A stretch of 64,000 nt of DNA from CAZMHL01 sp045605445 (GTDB taxonomy: Bacteria > Bacillota > Clostridia > RGIG6154): assembly GCA_045605445.1 (NCBI GenBank), contig JAZUPZ010000021.1, positions 1-64,000 on the forward strand, in the 5' to 3' direction. The notes beneath the pieces are model-generated. The model made no database searches, had not been told where the DNA came from, and saw nothing but the letters and a program-made list of their open reading frames with translations. Shown here piece by piece: positions 1 to 8,218 of the stretch (position 1 is its first letter; the number at the start of each line of letters is the position of its first letter). The position numbers were made by a program, and so were the translations under genes.

Positions 1-992
1 AACCCCAAAGTTTAGACAAAATTTAATATTAAAATGTTTGTGGATGAGTTCGGTATTGCACCGGACTCATTCCGTTTAATTTAAGAGATATTCTCTCATT
101 GTTGTAGTAATGTATGTACTCTTCCAGCTTCTCAATGAATCCCCTAGGGGATTCAAATTTTTCGCCATAATACATTTCAACCTTAAGTCTACCAAAAAAG
201 TTCTCCATTATGCCATTGTCCATACAGTTTCCTTTCCGTGACATGCTTTGCGTAATGTTATGCTCTGCAAGTAACCGTTGGTATTCAGCATGTTGGTACT
301 GCCAACCCTGATCGGAATGAAACAAGGGATGTGCGTCATTGGGAAGCTTTTCAAACAAACCATTCAGCATAGCTCTAATTTGTTGCAAGTTTGGACTTGT
401 AGAAATAGAATAGGATATAATTTCACGGTTGAACATATCCAACACAGGCGAAAGGTACACTTTTCATCGCCAATCTTGAATTCTGTAACATCCGTTGTTA
501 GCTTCTCAAACGGCTTGTTTGCATGGAAATCTCTATGCAACAGATTCTCCGCTACCTTGCCGACCTCTCCTTTGTAGGAATGGTATTTACCGTTTTTGCG
601 TTGTTTTCCTTTAAGGTTAAGGCTGTTCATCAGTTTTAGTACAGTTTTATGGTTAATGACATATCCCTTGTTCCTTAAGATTGTTAATATTCTACGGTAT
701 CCGTATCGTCCTTTGTTTGCTCCGCTTGCCCTGCAAGCTCTGCCTCGTCTTTCTTTCATCATACCTTCGGCTCCTTCTTCTAAATATATGCGTTCCCATT
801 TTTTCAGAAATTCGAAACAGTTTTCCTTTAAGTGAGGAAAATACTTTCTCATTGTTTCACGATATCCTAAATGATGTTCTCGCATATCCATTATAACACA
901 GATTTTAAATTCGGCACTATAATTTTTGTTTTTTCTTCCTGTTTTACCCATAAAAATATGCACCTCCAAAAGTGTCTAACTTTTGGGGTGCA
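1..992 (-). mobile_element. Degenerate IS3-family (IS150-group) insertion sequence
   Basis: The ends are an imperfect inverted repeat: ACCCCAAAGTTTAGACA at 2-18 and, on the other strand, ACCCCAAAAGTTAGACA at 973-989 (15 of 17 match). The right end probably extends to TGCA at 992; the matching outer two bases on the left fall outside the window. Between them lie an OrfA-like helix-turn-helix region and an integrase-like DDE region. At about 1 kb the element is shorter than the usual 1.3-1.5 kb of this family. The coding part has lost the OrfA/OrfB junction and carries a frameshift, so it should be immobile by itself. No target duplication can be checked because the left flank is missing. Confidence 0.9.
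29..969 (-). pseudogene. IS3-family transposase, internally deleted and frameshifted
   Basis: The first part (from 969) starts like an IS3 OrfA with a helix-turn-helix, then jumps at about 720 from the arginine-rich OrfA tail (ERRGRACRASGA) straight to the OrfB motif GRYGYRRI, so roughly a hundred codons covering the OrfA end and OrfB start are missing. It reaches TTDVTEFKIGDEK and then leaves frame at a short A run (T461-464 on the plus strand); the next frame continues VYLSPVLDMFNREI and runs to 29. The three catalytic acidic residues survive across the two frames: D in TTDVTEF, D in FHSDQGWQ and E in NGIMENFF. One missing A explains the frameshift. Non-functional without a helper copy. Confidence 0.9.
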
Positions 993-1019
993 TATCAATC
1001 AGGCTGCTTTTTTGTGTTC

Positions 1020-1145
1020 TTATTTTGTTACTTTGTTAAGTATTGTTACTACAAGAATAATTATTCCGATAACAACAAAAATTCCGAGCATACCTAATCC
1101 CATGTAGGGGAGAGTTGCATAAAAATTATTTAAATTCAAATTCAT
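1020..1145 (-). CDS. OadG-related small transporter subunit (41 aa)
   Basis: The start is the ATG at 1145-1143 behind AGAAAGGAG; a longer frame upstream lies inside oadB and lacks a ribosome binding site. The 41-residue protein has a short polar N-terminus (MNLNLNNFYATL) and a single membrane segment, roughly residues 15-37 (GLGMLGIFVVIGIIILVVTI), then a KVTK tail. This is the shape of the very small OadG/gamma-like subunits that accompany beta subunits of sodium-pumping decarboxylases; the usual Pro/Ala-rich cytoplasmic linker and zinc-binding tail of full OadG are absent. It lies 19 bp downstream of the oadB-like gene and should be co-transcribed with it. Its partner is probably that beta subunit, where it may act as a stabilising helix. 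Function by analogy only. Confidence 0.8.
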   Translation of the reverse strand: MNLNLNNFYATLPYMGLGMLGIFVVIGIIILVVTILNKVTK

Positions 1146-1164
1146 AATAACAATCTCCTTTCTA

Positions 1165-2253
1165 TTAACCGAAAAAGCTGAGTATAAGTCCGCCTGCAAT
1201 AACAGATGCAATCTGGCCTGATACGTTAACGCCCATTGAATGCATCAAAAGGAAGTTGCTGGGGTCTTCTTTAAGTCCCATTTTGTGAACAACACGTCCT
1301 GACATAGGGAATGCGGAAATACCTGCAGCTCCAATCATAGGGTTAATCTTTTTCTTTGAAAAGAGATTAAGAACTTTAGCAAACAGAACGCCGCCTGCAG
1401 TATCAAAAATAAATGCAAACAGACCAAGACCTAAAATAAGAAGTGTGTCCGGCTGTAAAAATTCGTTAGCCTGCATACGAAGTGCAATTGTTATACCAAG
1501 GAAAATTGTAATAAGGTTTGCGAGTACCTTCTGTGCAGTTTCTGAAAGAGAGTTTAAAACACCGCATTCTCGAATAAGATTACCAAACATAAGGAATCCT
1601 ACAAGCGCAACAGATTCCGGAGCAAAAATACCTGCGATAACTGTAATAACTATAGGGAAAAGAATTCTTGTTAATTTTGAAACGCTTTTCTGCTCATAAG
1701 GCATTTTTATAAGGCGTTCTTTTTTGGTAGTAAGAAGCTTTATAACCGGAGGCTGAATGATAGGAACCAAAGCCATATAAGAATAAGCTGCAACCATTAT
1801 AGCACCTACATATTTAGAGTTAAGCGCCTGAGCAACAACAATTGATGTAGGGCCATCTGCTGCACCGATAATTCCGATTGAAGCGGCATCTTTAATGTCA
1901 AAAAACAGAGATGCGAGGCAGAGTGTAAAGAAAATGCCAAACTGTGCCGCCGCACCAAAAAGCATAAGCTTTGGATTTGAAAGCAACGGACCAAAGTCGA
2001 TCATGGCACCAATACCAATAAATAAGATAAGTGGGAAAAGCTCGTTTGCAATTCCGGCGTTAAATAAGGTTTCAAGTGTTTCAATAGCACCTGAGTTAGG
2101 AAGGTTTACCAGTATAGCTCCAAAACCCATAGGTAAGAGGAGTGTTGGTTCCATATCCTTCTTAATTGCGAGAAAAATAAGAACGCCACCAATGATCCAC
2201 ATTATGATTAACTGTGGCGTGATAGAACTCAGATTTCCAAATAATTCCTGCAT
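1165..2253 (-). CDS. oadB: Sodium ion-translocating decarboxylase beta-subunit homologue (OadB/MmdB/GcdB family)
   Basis: A 362-residue polytopic membrane protein with family motifs GAADGPTSIVVAQAL (about residue 130), FGNLIRECGVL, and a C-terminal stretch KEDPSNFLLMHSMG. Length fits the MmdB/GcdB type (about 370) better than OadB (about 430). In characterised systems this subunit moves Na+ outward, driven by decarboxylation of a biotinylated partner. No carboxyltransferase, biotin carrier or decarboxylase gene lies beside it: only the 41-residue OadG-like gene follows. The C-terminal helix reads MGVNVSGQIAS, where I recall the family norm as MGPNVAGVIGS, so it may be a divergent paralogue. 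The start ATG has AAGGAG eight bases upstream. A manganese riboswitch precedes it, which suggests a transport role linked to metal or ion stress rather than catabolism. Confidence 0.85.
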   Translation of the reverse strand: MQELFGNLSSITPQLIIMWIIGGVLIFLAIKKDMEPTLLLPMGFGAILVNLPNSGAIETLETLFNAGIANELFPLILFIGIGAMIDFGPLLSNPKLMLFGAAAQFGIFFTLCLASLFFDIKDAASIGIIGAADGPTSIVVAQALNSKYVGAIMVAAYSYMALVPIIQPPVIKLLTTKKERLIKMPYEQKSVSKLTRILFPIVITVIAGIFAPESVALVGFLMFGNLIRECGVLNSLSETAQKVLANLITIFLGITIALRMQANEFLQPDTLLILGLGLFAFIFDTAGGVLFAKVLNLFSKKKINPMIGAAGISAFPMSGRVVHKMGLKEDPSNFLLMHSMGVNVSGQIASVIAGGLILSFFG

Positions 2254-2297
2254 TTTAATACTCCTTTTATTTTATTATATTTGGGAGAAAATAAATA

Positions 2298-2410
2298 AAG
2301 ACTTTTATTGCACTTTTTGGTGCAATAAAAGTCTTGCTGTTTAATACAAGTGCGGGCAAAGCCGTATTGACGCAAATGTAACGGAATACACCGTCAGCTA
2401 CTCCCTTTTA
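2298..2410 (-). promoter_or_regulatory. yybP-ykoY manganese riboswitch with terminator, upstream of oadB
   Basis: Read on the minus strand, 2410-2326 contains the hallmark elements of the Mn2+ riboswitch in order: AAAAGGGAGTAGC at the 5' side, a short hairpin, GCGTCAATACG, GGCTTTG, and the 3' element AGCAAGACTTTT. The 5' AAAAGG can pair with the 3' CTTTT to close P1, as in known members. The 3' strand AGACTTTT is shared with a strong terminator hairpin (2298-2335, arms of about 15 bp ending in AAGTCTT, then a U-rich stretch), so aptamer closure and termination are mutually exclusive. In known members metal binding closes P1 and turns expression on. It is followed by the oadB ribosome binding site. 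Confidence 0.87.
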
Positions 2411-2419
2411 TCCTGAAAA

Positions 2420-2448
2420 ATTATATCACACTTTTTTCACTTTTTCAA
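2420..2448 (-). promoter_or_regulatory. Sigma-A promoter of the oadB riboswitch operon
   Basis: On the minus strand TTGAAA (2448-2443), a 17-base spacer and TATAAT (2425-2420). Transcription should start just before the riboswitch 5' element at 2410. Confidence 0.8.
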
Positions 2449-2476
2449 TACATAAATATTAAATTTTCCCAAATTG

Positions 2477-2505
2477 TTGAAAAATAACTTAACTAAGGGT
2501 ATAAT
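2477..2505 (+). promoter_or_regulatory. Sigma-A promoter of pyk
   Basis: TTGAAA (2477-2482), 17 bases, TATAAT (2500-2505). It is back-to-back with the oadB promoter, about 30 bp away, so the two genes are divergently transcribed. Confidence 0.75.
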
Positions 2506-2526
2506 ATTCTTGAAAGAGGTGTACTT

Positions 2527-3942
2527 ATGAGAAAGACAAAAATTATTTGCACAATGGGTCCCAGCACCGATAAACCCGGTGTGGTCGAAAAGCTTGTGAA
2601 AGCGGGGATGAATGTAGCACGACTCAATTTTTCTCACGGCACAAGAGAAGAACAACTTAAAAGAATAAATGAGGTAAAAAGAGTTCGTGAGGAGCTTGAT
2701 GTTCCTGTAGGCATTCTTCTGGATACCAAAGGACCCGAAATACGAATCGGAATGTTTGAAGAAGGAAGTATAGTTCTTGAGGAGGGGCAAGAATTTACAC
2801 TGACTCCCGATGACATAACCGGTGATAACAAAAAAGTGTCCGTAAGTTTTGACAGGCTTTCGGAATATCTTAAATCAGGAGATAAAATTCTGATTGACGA
2901 CGGCCTTATTGAGCTTTCTGTTCTCAGAATGGAAGGAAAAAACGTTGTTTGTACTGCTGTTAACGGAGGTAAGCTTTCAAACAAAAAAAGCATAAATCTT
3001 CCGGGAATACACATTGAAATGCCTTATATGACAGAAAGAGACAGAGAAGATATAATATTTGGCATTGAAAACGGGGTAGATTTTATTGCTGCATCTTTCG
3101 TAAGGTGCAGGGAGGATATTCTTGAAATAAAGAAAATCTTCGAAGAAAAGAATGAAAAGGTAGTTAAAATAATTGCCAAGATAGAAAATCAGGAAGGCGT
3201 AAATAATGCCGATGAAATTCTTGCAGAGGCAAACGGAATAATGATAGCAAGGGGAGACCTGGGTGTAGAAATATCATTTGAAAAATTACCTCAGATTCAG
3301 AAAAAGCTTATCAAAAAGTGTTATGCTGCAGGCAAAATGGCGATAACAGCAACTCAGATGCTCGATTCAATGGTTCATAATCCAAGGCCCACAAGGGCTG
3401 AGGTTTCCGACGTTGCAAATGCGGTGTACGACGGAACCAGCGCAATAATGCTTTCGGGAGAAACAGCGGCGGGCGAATATCCGGTTGAAAGTGTAAAGGC
3501 AATGAGTGCAATTGCAACTGCTACTGAAGAATCAATTCATTATGATACGAGATTTCTGAAGGAGAATGTTAAAAATAAATCAATTACCGATGCGGTAAGT
3601 CATGCGGCATGCACAACGGCAATTGACGTAAAAGCAAAAGCAATTGTTACCGTTACCCACACAGGTCATTCTGCACGAATGATTTCAAAATTCAGACCAA
3701 ACTGTCCGATAATTGCCGCAACAACAAGTAAAAGAACCTATAATCAGCTTGCTCTCAGCTGGGGCGTTATACCAACAATGAATACGCTGGCAGACACCAC
3801 CGATGTTCTTTTCTACCTGGCGGTACAAAGGGCAAAGGAAACGGGAATGTTCGCTAAGGGCGATATCCTTGTTGTAACCGGCGGCTCTGCTGTTGAAATG
3901 AGCGGTACAATAACAACTTTAAAAGTAGTTGAAATAAGATAA
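2527..3942 (+). CDS. pyk: Pyruvate kinase
   Basis: Converts phosphoenolpyruvate and ADP to pyruvate and ATP, the last step of glycolysis, in the cytoplasm. The 471-residue protein begins with RKTKIICTMGPST and has the family landmarks NVARLNFSHG (about residue 30), the catalytic-lysine segment IAKIENQEGV (about 215), metal-binding MIARGDLGVE (about 238) and ATQMLDSM (about 274). The length is that of the basic enzyme: the extra PEP-utiliser domain found at the C-terminus in many Bacilli is absent. The ATG has GAAAGAGGTG upstream. It is monocistronic, with its own promoter and a strong terminator. Its product pyruvate feeds the pflB/pflA pair elsewhere in this window. Confidence 0.97.
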   Translation: MRKTKIICTMGPSTDKPGVVEKLVKAGMNVARLNFSHGTREEQLKRINEVKRVREELDVPVGILLDTKGPEIRIGMFEEGSIVLEEGQEFTLTPDDITGDNKKVSVSFDRLSEYLKSGDKILIDDGLIELSVLRMEGKNVVCTAVNGGKLSNKKSINLPGIHIEMPYMTERDREDIIFGIENGVDFIAASFVRCREDILEIKKIFEEKNEKVVKIIAKIENQEGVNNADEILAEANGIMIARGDLGVEISFEKLPQIQKKLIKKCYAAGKMAITATQMLDSMVHNPRPTRAEVSDVANAVYDGTSAIMLSGETAAGEYPVESVKAMSAIATATEESIHYDTRFLKENVKNKSITDAVSHAACTTAIDVKAKAIVTVTHTGHSARMISKFRPNCPIIAATTSKRTYNQLALSWGVIPTMNTLADTTDVLFYLAVQRAKETGMFAKGDILVVTGGSAVEMSGTITTLKVVEIR

Positions 3943-3987
3943 CAAAAAAGCTTCTATCGATGAGATAGAAGCTCTTTTGTTATCTTT
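3936..3987. terminator. Two-way terminator between pyk and the DHHW gene
   Basis: A near-perfect inverted repeat with a 5-base loop: AGATAACAAAA plus GCTTCTATC on the left, GATAGAAGC plus TTTTGTTATCT on the right. It sits between converging genes and serves both. Confidence 0.85.
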
Positions 3988-5083
3988 ACGCCGTACTGTT
4001 GTTTAAAAGTGTTGTACTGTAAAGAAAGAGTACGTCGCAGTTTTTGAAATCAACAAAATTTCCGATAAAACTGCTTTGAATATACCTTATGTCTACTACA
4101 GTTATTTTTTTGTATCCTTCAGCAAGCAGAGGTGCAAGACTGCTTCCGAAAGAGTCTCTGAAAAGTACAAGCTCTTTGTCGCCTGATGCATTGGCATTTT
4201 CAATGGTTATAAGGGCAGACGTTCCTGAAAGATACATTTCGTATGGGTCTTTTCCGAATGCTTTTTCCATATTGTAAATTTCACCTTCAACGGGCATACC
4301 GGTGTCATAATAGGTTACCTTGCAGTTGTTTATTGTATCGTTGGTCAGATATTTAATTGTGTCCGGCTCGAATTTTTTTGCAAGCTGCCCGGTATATACT
4401 CCGTAAAAAGGATTTTCCAGAGTGTTCACAGTATAATCAGAAGAAATATCGGTTCCCATTTCCGAAGATATTTTTTCAGCAATGTCAATAATGTTTTCCT
4501 GTTTCCAGTGAGTGTCGGTTGAGTAGTAATCTTCAAGAGAAAGCAGGGGAGTTACATCGATATATTTCATATAAGATGTTCTTTTTTTCATTTTCTCGGT
4601 AAAACTGTCGTAATTTAACGACGGATAGCCGTTTTTTGGCGCCAGAATAAAGTTTTTGTCAGGAATTACCGAAAAGTATACGTTGCAGTTGTTTCCTTTG
4701 ATATAGCTGTCAAAAATGAATTGAAATTTCTCTGCAGCATTTTCAATCATTGCTTCGTTTTCTTTACTGTCAATTTTTGAAATGTGTCCGTCTGCTACAA
4801 ATACGCCGTTGTTGTCAAGCTTGCGTAAAACATCTGTAGCAAAATAGGCCTTTATACTTCTGAATTTTTCTCTTAACGGAAACTGGTCAACGGCATATGA
4901 CTCAAAGTCTTTCATAAATTCTCCGCCTATAAGGGTTTTGGAAGTTAAATCGGGAAAGGAGGCAAGATAACGCCTTTCACTTTCTGAATATTCAGATGGA
5001 GGCTTTAAAATACAGACGGCTGAAAGAGACAACAAAAGAACAGAGAAAATTACAACTGATATAATGTTTTTAATTTTATTCAT
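3986..5083 (-). CDS. DHHW-family (AlgX/AlgJ-like, SGNH hydrolase fold) protein
   Basis: A 365-residue protein with an N-terminal signal anchor (about residues 7-27, VVIFSVLLLSLSAVCIL) and an extracytoplasmic domain. The diagnostic motif is DTHWKQE at about residue 190, matching the DHHW/AlgX consensus D-x-H-W; a late LFRDSFGSSL (about residue 310) supplies the SGNH-like serine block. Members cooperate with MBOAT acyltransferases to place acetyl groups on exported polysaccharides. It lies 12 bp downstream of the MBOAT gene on the same strand and is surely its partner. The substrate polymer cannot be read from sequence. Its ATG follows GGAGGTATGTAA. Confidence 0.85.
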   Translation of the reverse strand: MNKIKNIISVVIFSVLLLSLSAVCILKPPSEYSESERRYLASFPDLTSKTLIGGEFMKDFESYAVDQFPLREKFRSIKAYFATDVLRKLDNNGVFVADGHISKIDSKENEAMIENAAEKFQFIFDSYIKGNNCNVYFSVIPDKNFILAPKNGYPSLNYDSFTEKMKKRTSYMKYIDVTPLLSLEDYYSTDTHWKQENIIDIAEKISSEMGTDISSDYTVNTLENPFYGVYTGQLAKKFEPDTIKYLTNDTINNCKVTYYDTGMPVEGEIYNMEKAFGKDPYEMYLSGTSALITIENANASGDKELVLFRDSFGSSLAPLLAEGYKKITVVDIRYIQSSFIGNFVDFKNCDVLFLYSTTLLNNSTA

Positions 5084-5095
5084 TTACATACCTCC

Positions 5096-6496
5096 TTAAA
5101 ATCTGAAATAAAGAAACGGATTGAAGGAACCGTCTGCAAGAAATGCTGTTGATATTATAAGCAGTAATAAAAGAAAAGGAATTTCAAGAATATTAAAGCT
5201 TACTTGTAAGGGCTTTTTAGTATCAAGAAAATTTTTCAGTTTCTTGGGTAATGGGGTTGCACATATAATTGCAATTATTAAAACAAAGCCATAGTTCCTT
5301 AAATTGTAGAGAAAAGCGGATGATGAAAAGGGAATGTCACCTATTCCAAACATTCCGCCAAGACAGGAGAGGGCTTCTTTTAATCCGTTGGCACTGAATA
5401 TTCCAAAGCTTATTGCCACAAAAAACAAAAGGTAAATGTGACTAAGAATTTTTTTGTTTTCAAGATGCTTCAACAGGAAATATTTTTCAATTGTAAGAAG
5501 AATAGCAAAATAAACGCCCCATATAATGAAGTTCCATTCGGCGCCGTGCCAGAATCCCGTTAAAAACCAAACGGTGAAAATGTTAAAAAGCAGTCTCTTT
5601 TTATCAACTCTGTTTCCGCCCATGGGAATATAAACGTAATCGCGGAACCAAGAGCCAAGCGAAATGTGCCATCTTCTCCAGAATTCAGTAATACTTTTGG
5701 AAATGAACGGATAATTGAAGTTTTCAAGAAAATCAAATCCAAGTATTTTTCCCAGACCGATTGCCATATCACTATAGCCTGAAAAATCAAAATAAATCTG
5801 CAACATATATGCAATTACAAATAACCAGTAAAACATTATTGATTTTTCGTCAGAGGAGTTAAAACGGTCGCACAACTCGCCAAGCACATTGGCAAGAAGT
5901 ATTTTTTTTGAGAGGCCGAAAATAAATCGTCTTATGCCTTCGGCTGCCTTATCGAAAGAATGTGTTCTCTTTTTCAACTGCGCTTCAACGTCAAAATATC
6001 TAACGATAGGACCTGCGATTAACTGTGGAAACAGTGCAACATATGTTGCAAGGGTTACGGGGTTTTTCTGAGCAGAAACATTACCTCTGTATACGTCTAT
6101 TGTATAACTTAAAATTTGAAATGTGTAAAAGCTTATTCCGATAGGAAGTGCTATTTGCAATAAAGGTATAGAAAGTCCTGTAATTTTATTGAAATTTTCA
6201 ATGAAGAAATCTGCATATTTAAAATATCCCAGAGTAGTAAGACAGAATATAACAGATGCCGCAAGGAAAATTTTGGATAATTTTGTATTTTTAAATTTTT
6301 CAATCAGTAATCCTAAAATATAGCATACTATTACAGTTGAAAGCATAAGAAATACATATTTTGGTTCGCCCCATGCATAAAATGCAAGACTGAATAAAAG
6401 CAATACAGTATTTTTTAAAAATGATGGAACCAGAAAATATATAATAAGAACGCAGGGGAGAAAGTAGTACAAAAACGGAATACTTGAAAATAGCAA
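5096..6496 (-). CDS. MBOAT-family O-acyltransferase (AlgI/DltB-like)
   Basis: A 466-residue polytopic membrane enzyme that passes acyl, usually acetyl, groups across the membrane to a surface polysaccharide. It carries the family signatures FWRRWHISLGSWFRDYVY (about residue 268), YIPMGGNR and the invariant catalytic histidine in TGFWHGAEWNF (about 312). The start is a TTG with AAGGAG nine bases upstream; no in-frame ATG lies near, and the overlapping GTG is in another frame. Paired with the DHHW protein immediately downstream, as in alginate- and exopolysaccharide-acetylation operons. No polymer synthase is in view, so the target is unknown. Confidence 0.92.
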   Translation of the reverse strand: MLFSSIPFLYYFLPCVLIIYFLVPSFLKNTVLLLFSLAFYAWGEPKYVFLMLSTVIVCYILGLLIEKFKNTKLSKIFLAASVIFCLTTLGYFKYADFFIENFNKITGLSIPLLQIALPIGISFYTFQILSYTIDVYRGNVSAQKNPVTLATYVALFPQLIAGPIVRYFDVEAQLKKRTHSFDKAAEGIRRFIFGLSKKILLANVLGELCDRFNSSDEKSIMFYWLFVIAYMLQIYFDFSGYSDMAIGLGKILGFDFLENFNYPFISKSITEFWRRWHISLGSWFRDYVYIPMGGNRVDKKRLLFNIFTVWFLTGFWHGAEWNFIIWGVYFAILLTIEKYFLLKHLENKKILSHIYLLFFVAISFGIFSANGLKEALSCLGGMFGIGDIPFSSSAFLYNLRNYGFVLIIAIICATPLPKKLKNFLDTKKPLQVSFNILEIPFLLLLLIISTAFLADGSFNPFLYFRF

Positions 6497-6522
6497 GATG
6501 TATCACTCCTTAATTTTCTCAT

Positions 6523-6557
6523 AAAAAACGGGCGCAAATTCAGCGTCCGTTTTTTTT
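6523..6557. terminator. Terminator between the lipoprotein gene and the MBOAT gene
   Basis: Hairpin with arms AAAACGGGCG and CGTCCGTTTT and a run of T on the plus strand and of A on the left. It lies just downstream of the minus-strand lipoprotein gene; the MBOAT start follows on the same strand. Confidence 0.6.
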
Positions 6558-6574
6558 CGTGTGTAAGATAATTT

Positions 6575-7294
6575 TTATTCTTCAAAAGTTTTTGGGCACA
6601 TTACAAAGAATACTTTGTTTCCGACACTTCCTGAAACCTTTTCGTCTGCTTCTACACAAACATTCCAACGAAGGTCGGCATTGCTGTCTAAAGTAGAAAT
6701 AAATGAAGATGCTGAAACTCCGTCTTCAAGAGTAAATACATAACCTACAAAAGGAATTGAGCCTATAAAAGGAGCAAACATTACACCTTCTGAAAAACCT
6801 GTGATTTCCGCATTGCCGAAACCGGAAAGAAGTCCGGGTTCAACAGGCGTTGCTCCTGCTGCAAAGGGGAGAATAGGATTTGTTGCAAGTGCTTCAGCAA
6901 TTGCAGAAGCGCTTGAGTATGAACCTGCTTTTGCCCTGAAATCTGCAAGAAGAGTCTGACCAACTGTTTTGCTTGTCACCTCAGGCTGGGTTTCAGGCTC
7001 TTTTTCAGGCTGAGCTTCGGGTTTGGTTTCGGGTTTGGTTTCAGGTTTGGTTTCTGTTTTGTCAGAAGGCTTGTTTTCTTTTTTGTCTTCTGTTTCAGGT
7101 TTTTTTGATTCTTCTTTGTTATCGTCTTTTGATTCTTCTTTAACTTCATCCTGTTTTTCTTCGGATTCCTGTTCTGTAACAGTCTGCTGTGTTTCCTGAT
7201 CAACAGGCTCTGTGTCAGTCTCGGTTTTTTTGCCACAGGATACAAGTGTTAAAATAATTGTAACCGACAATAGAATTGCAAGTAATTTTTTCAT
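6575..7294 (-). CDS. Lipoprotein with long Glu/Lys/Pro/Thr linker, unknown function
   Basis: Signal peptide with lipobox LTLVSC; Cys20 would be lipidated, so the protein should sit on the outer face of the membrane. Residues about 24-105 are a charged, low-complexity linker rich in E, K, T and P, with repeats such as TKPETKPETKPE. A compact C-terminal domain (about residues 110-239) of no recognised family follows, with SASAIAEALATNPILPF and PFVGYVFTLEDG. The linker suggests a stalk that spans the cell wall and displays the domain. It has its own promoter and a short hairpin (CCCGTA...TACGGG, 7309-7340) in its leader. The repeated linker codons create a DNA repeat at 7010-7055. Confidence 0.85.
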   Translation of the reverse strand: MKKLLAILLSVTIILTLVSCGKKTETDTEPVDQETQQTVTEQESEEKQDEVKEESKDDNKEESKKPETEDKKENKPSDKTETKPETKPETKPEAQPEKEPETQPEVTSKTVGQTLLADFRAKAGSYSSASAIAEALATNPILPFAAGATPVEPGLLSGFGNAEITGFSEGVMFAPFIGSIPFVGYVFTLEDGVSASSFISTLDSNADLRWNVCVEADEKVSGSVGNKVFFVMCPKTFEE

Positions 7295-7392
7295 ATTATT
7301 ATCCCTTCTGCCCGTATTAAATTTTCAATTTTATTACGGGCTGATAAAATTGATTTTCAGAAAATAAATTTCTGCATAATTCGTCAATAGCA

Positions 7393-7421
7393 ATTATACT
7401 AAAAAATATGTACTATGTCAA
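7393..7421 (-). promoter_or_regulatory. Promoter of the lipoprotein gene
   Basis: Minus strand: TTGACA (7421-7416), 17 bases, TATAAT (7398-7393): full consensus. The leader is about 90 bases. Confidence 0.8.
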
Positions 7422-7438
7422 CAACTTGTTGAAGGTAA

Positions 7439-8023
7439 TTAAAACCACGATGAAATAAAAATTTCCAGGCCGATAAAGATAAGTATTGATCCTCCGAGGA
7501 TTCCTGCTTTGCCGGAAAGTTTCGTTCCGGCCTTTCTTCCTATTATGAGTCCTGCTGCACATATAAAGAAAGTTACAATTGCAATAATAAGTGACGACAA
7601 AAGTGCGGAAATGAAATCATAATCTGCAATAGTAAAGCCAACGGAAAATGCATCAATAGATGTGGCTATGCCCTGAACTATCAAAGCAATAAAACCTACA
7701 CCTGGCTTTTCTTCATTTTCATTTTCAGAATGAAGGCTTTCAAAAATCATAGAACCGCCGATATATAAAAGCAGTATAAGGGCAATCCAGGGGATAAGTT
7801 TTTCAAACGAGTTAAAATATTGCAAAATTGTATGAATACAAATCCAGCCTGTCATTGGCATAAGCGCCTGAAAAAAAGCAAAAACGCCTGCAATAAAGAG
7901 CATTTTTCTTTTTTTCATTTTGGGTTCGTTAAGCCCGTTTGCAAGAGAAACCGAAAAAGCATCCATCGCAAGACCTATACCAAGAAGAATACTGGTGAAA
8001 AAGAATTTGAATCCAAAAGTCAT
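7439..8023 (-). CDS. mntP: Manganese efflux pump MntP
   Basis: A 194-residue membrane protein that exports Mn2+. It shows the internal duplication of the MntP family: GLAMDAFSVSLANGL near the N-terminus and GIATSIDAFSVGFT in the second half, each with the conserved aspartate, plus six hydrophobic segments. The start chosen is the ATG at 8023-8021 with GGAGG ten bases upstream; the upstream in-frame ATG would put the terminator and riboswitch inside the gene. A manganese riboswitch precedes it, which independently supports the assignment. The protein ends SSWF. Confidence 0.95.
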   Translation of the reverse strand: MTFGFKFFFTSILLGIGLAMDAFSVSLANGLNEPKMKKRKMLFIAGVFAFFQALMPMTGWICIHTILQYFNSFEKLIPWIALILLLYIGGSMIFESLHSENENEEKPGVGFIALIVQGIATSIDAFSVGFTIADYDFISALLSSLIIAIVTFFICAAGLIIGRKAGTKLSGKAGILGGSILIFIGLEIFISSWF

Positions 8024-8035
8024 TTTAATACCTCC

Positions 8036-8210
8036 GTAAAAATAAAAAATCCAAGCACTGTTGAAACTATGCTTGGATATATAAACAATATCGCGGCTCA
8101 ATGCATAGCTTCATAAGTTACACATGAGTCTCGCAATTTGAAACAAGCCAGACCGGTACGGTCAGTATGTTGACTTGCTACGTACAGAGTATACGCTTGC
8201 TACTCCCTCA
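8036..8210 (-). promoter_or_regulatory. yybP-ykoY manganese riboswitch with terminator, upstream of mntP
   Basis: On the minus strand the aptamer runs 8210-8125: TGAGGGAGTAGC at the 5' side, a hairpin, GTCAACATACTGACCG, CGGTC, GGCTTGT, then TGCGAGACTCA. P1 is TGAG with CTCA. Downstream (8078-8036) lies a strong intrinsic terminator with arms ATCCAAGCA and TGCTTGGAT followed by TTTTTTATTTTT, just before the mntP ribosome binding site. Known members switch on when Mn2+ is bound, so mntP should be induced by excess manganese. Confidence 0.93.
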
Positions 8211-8218
8211 CAAAGATA

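Noticed and set aside
6998..7060. Short tandem repeats as a CRISPR array
   Set aside because: The repeats are codons of the Thr-Lys-Pro-Glu linker of a lipoprotein, with no spacers and no cas genes.
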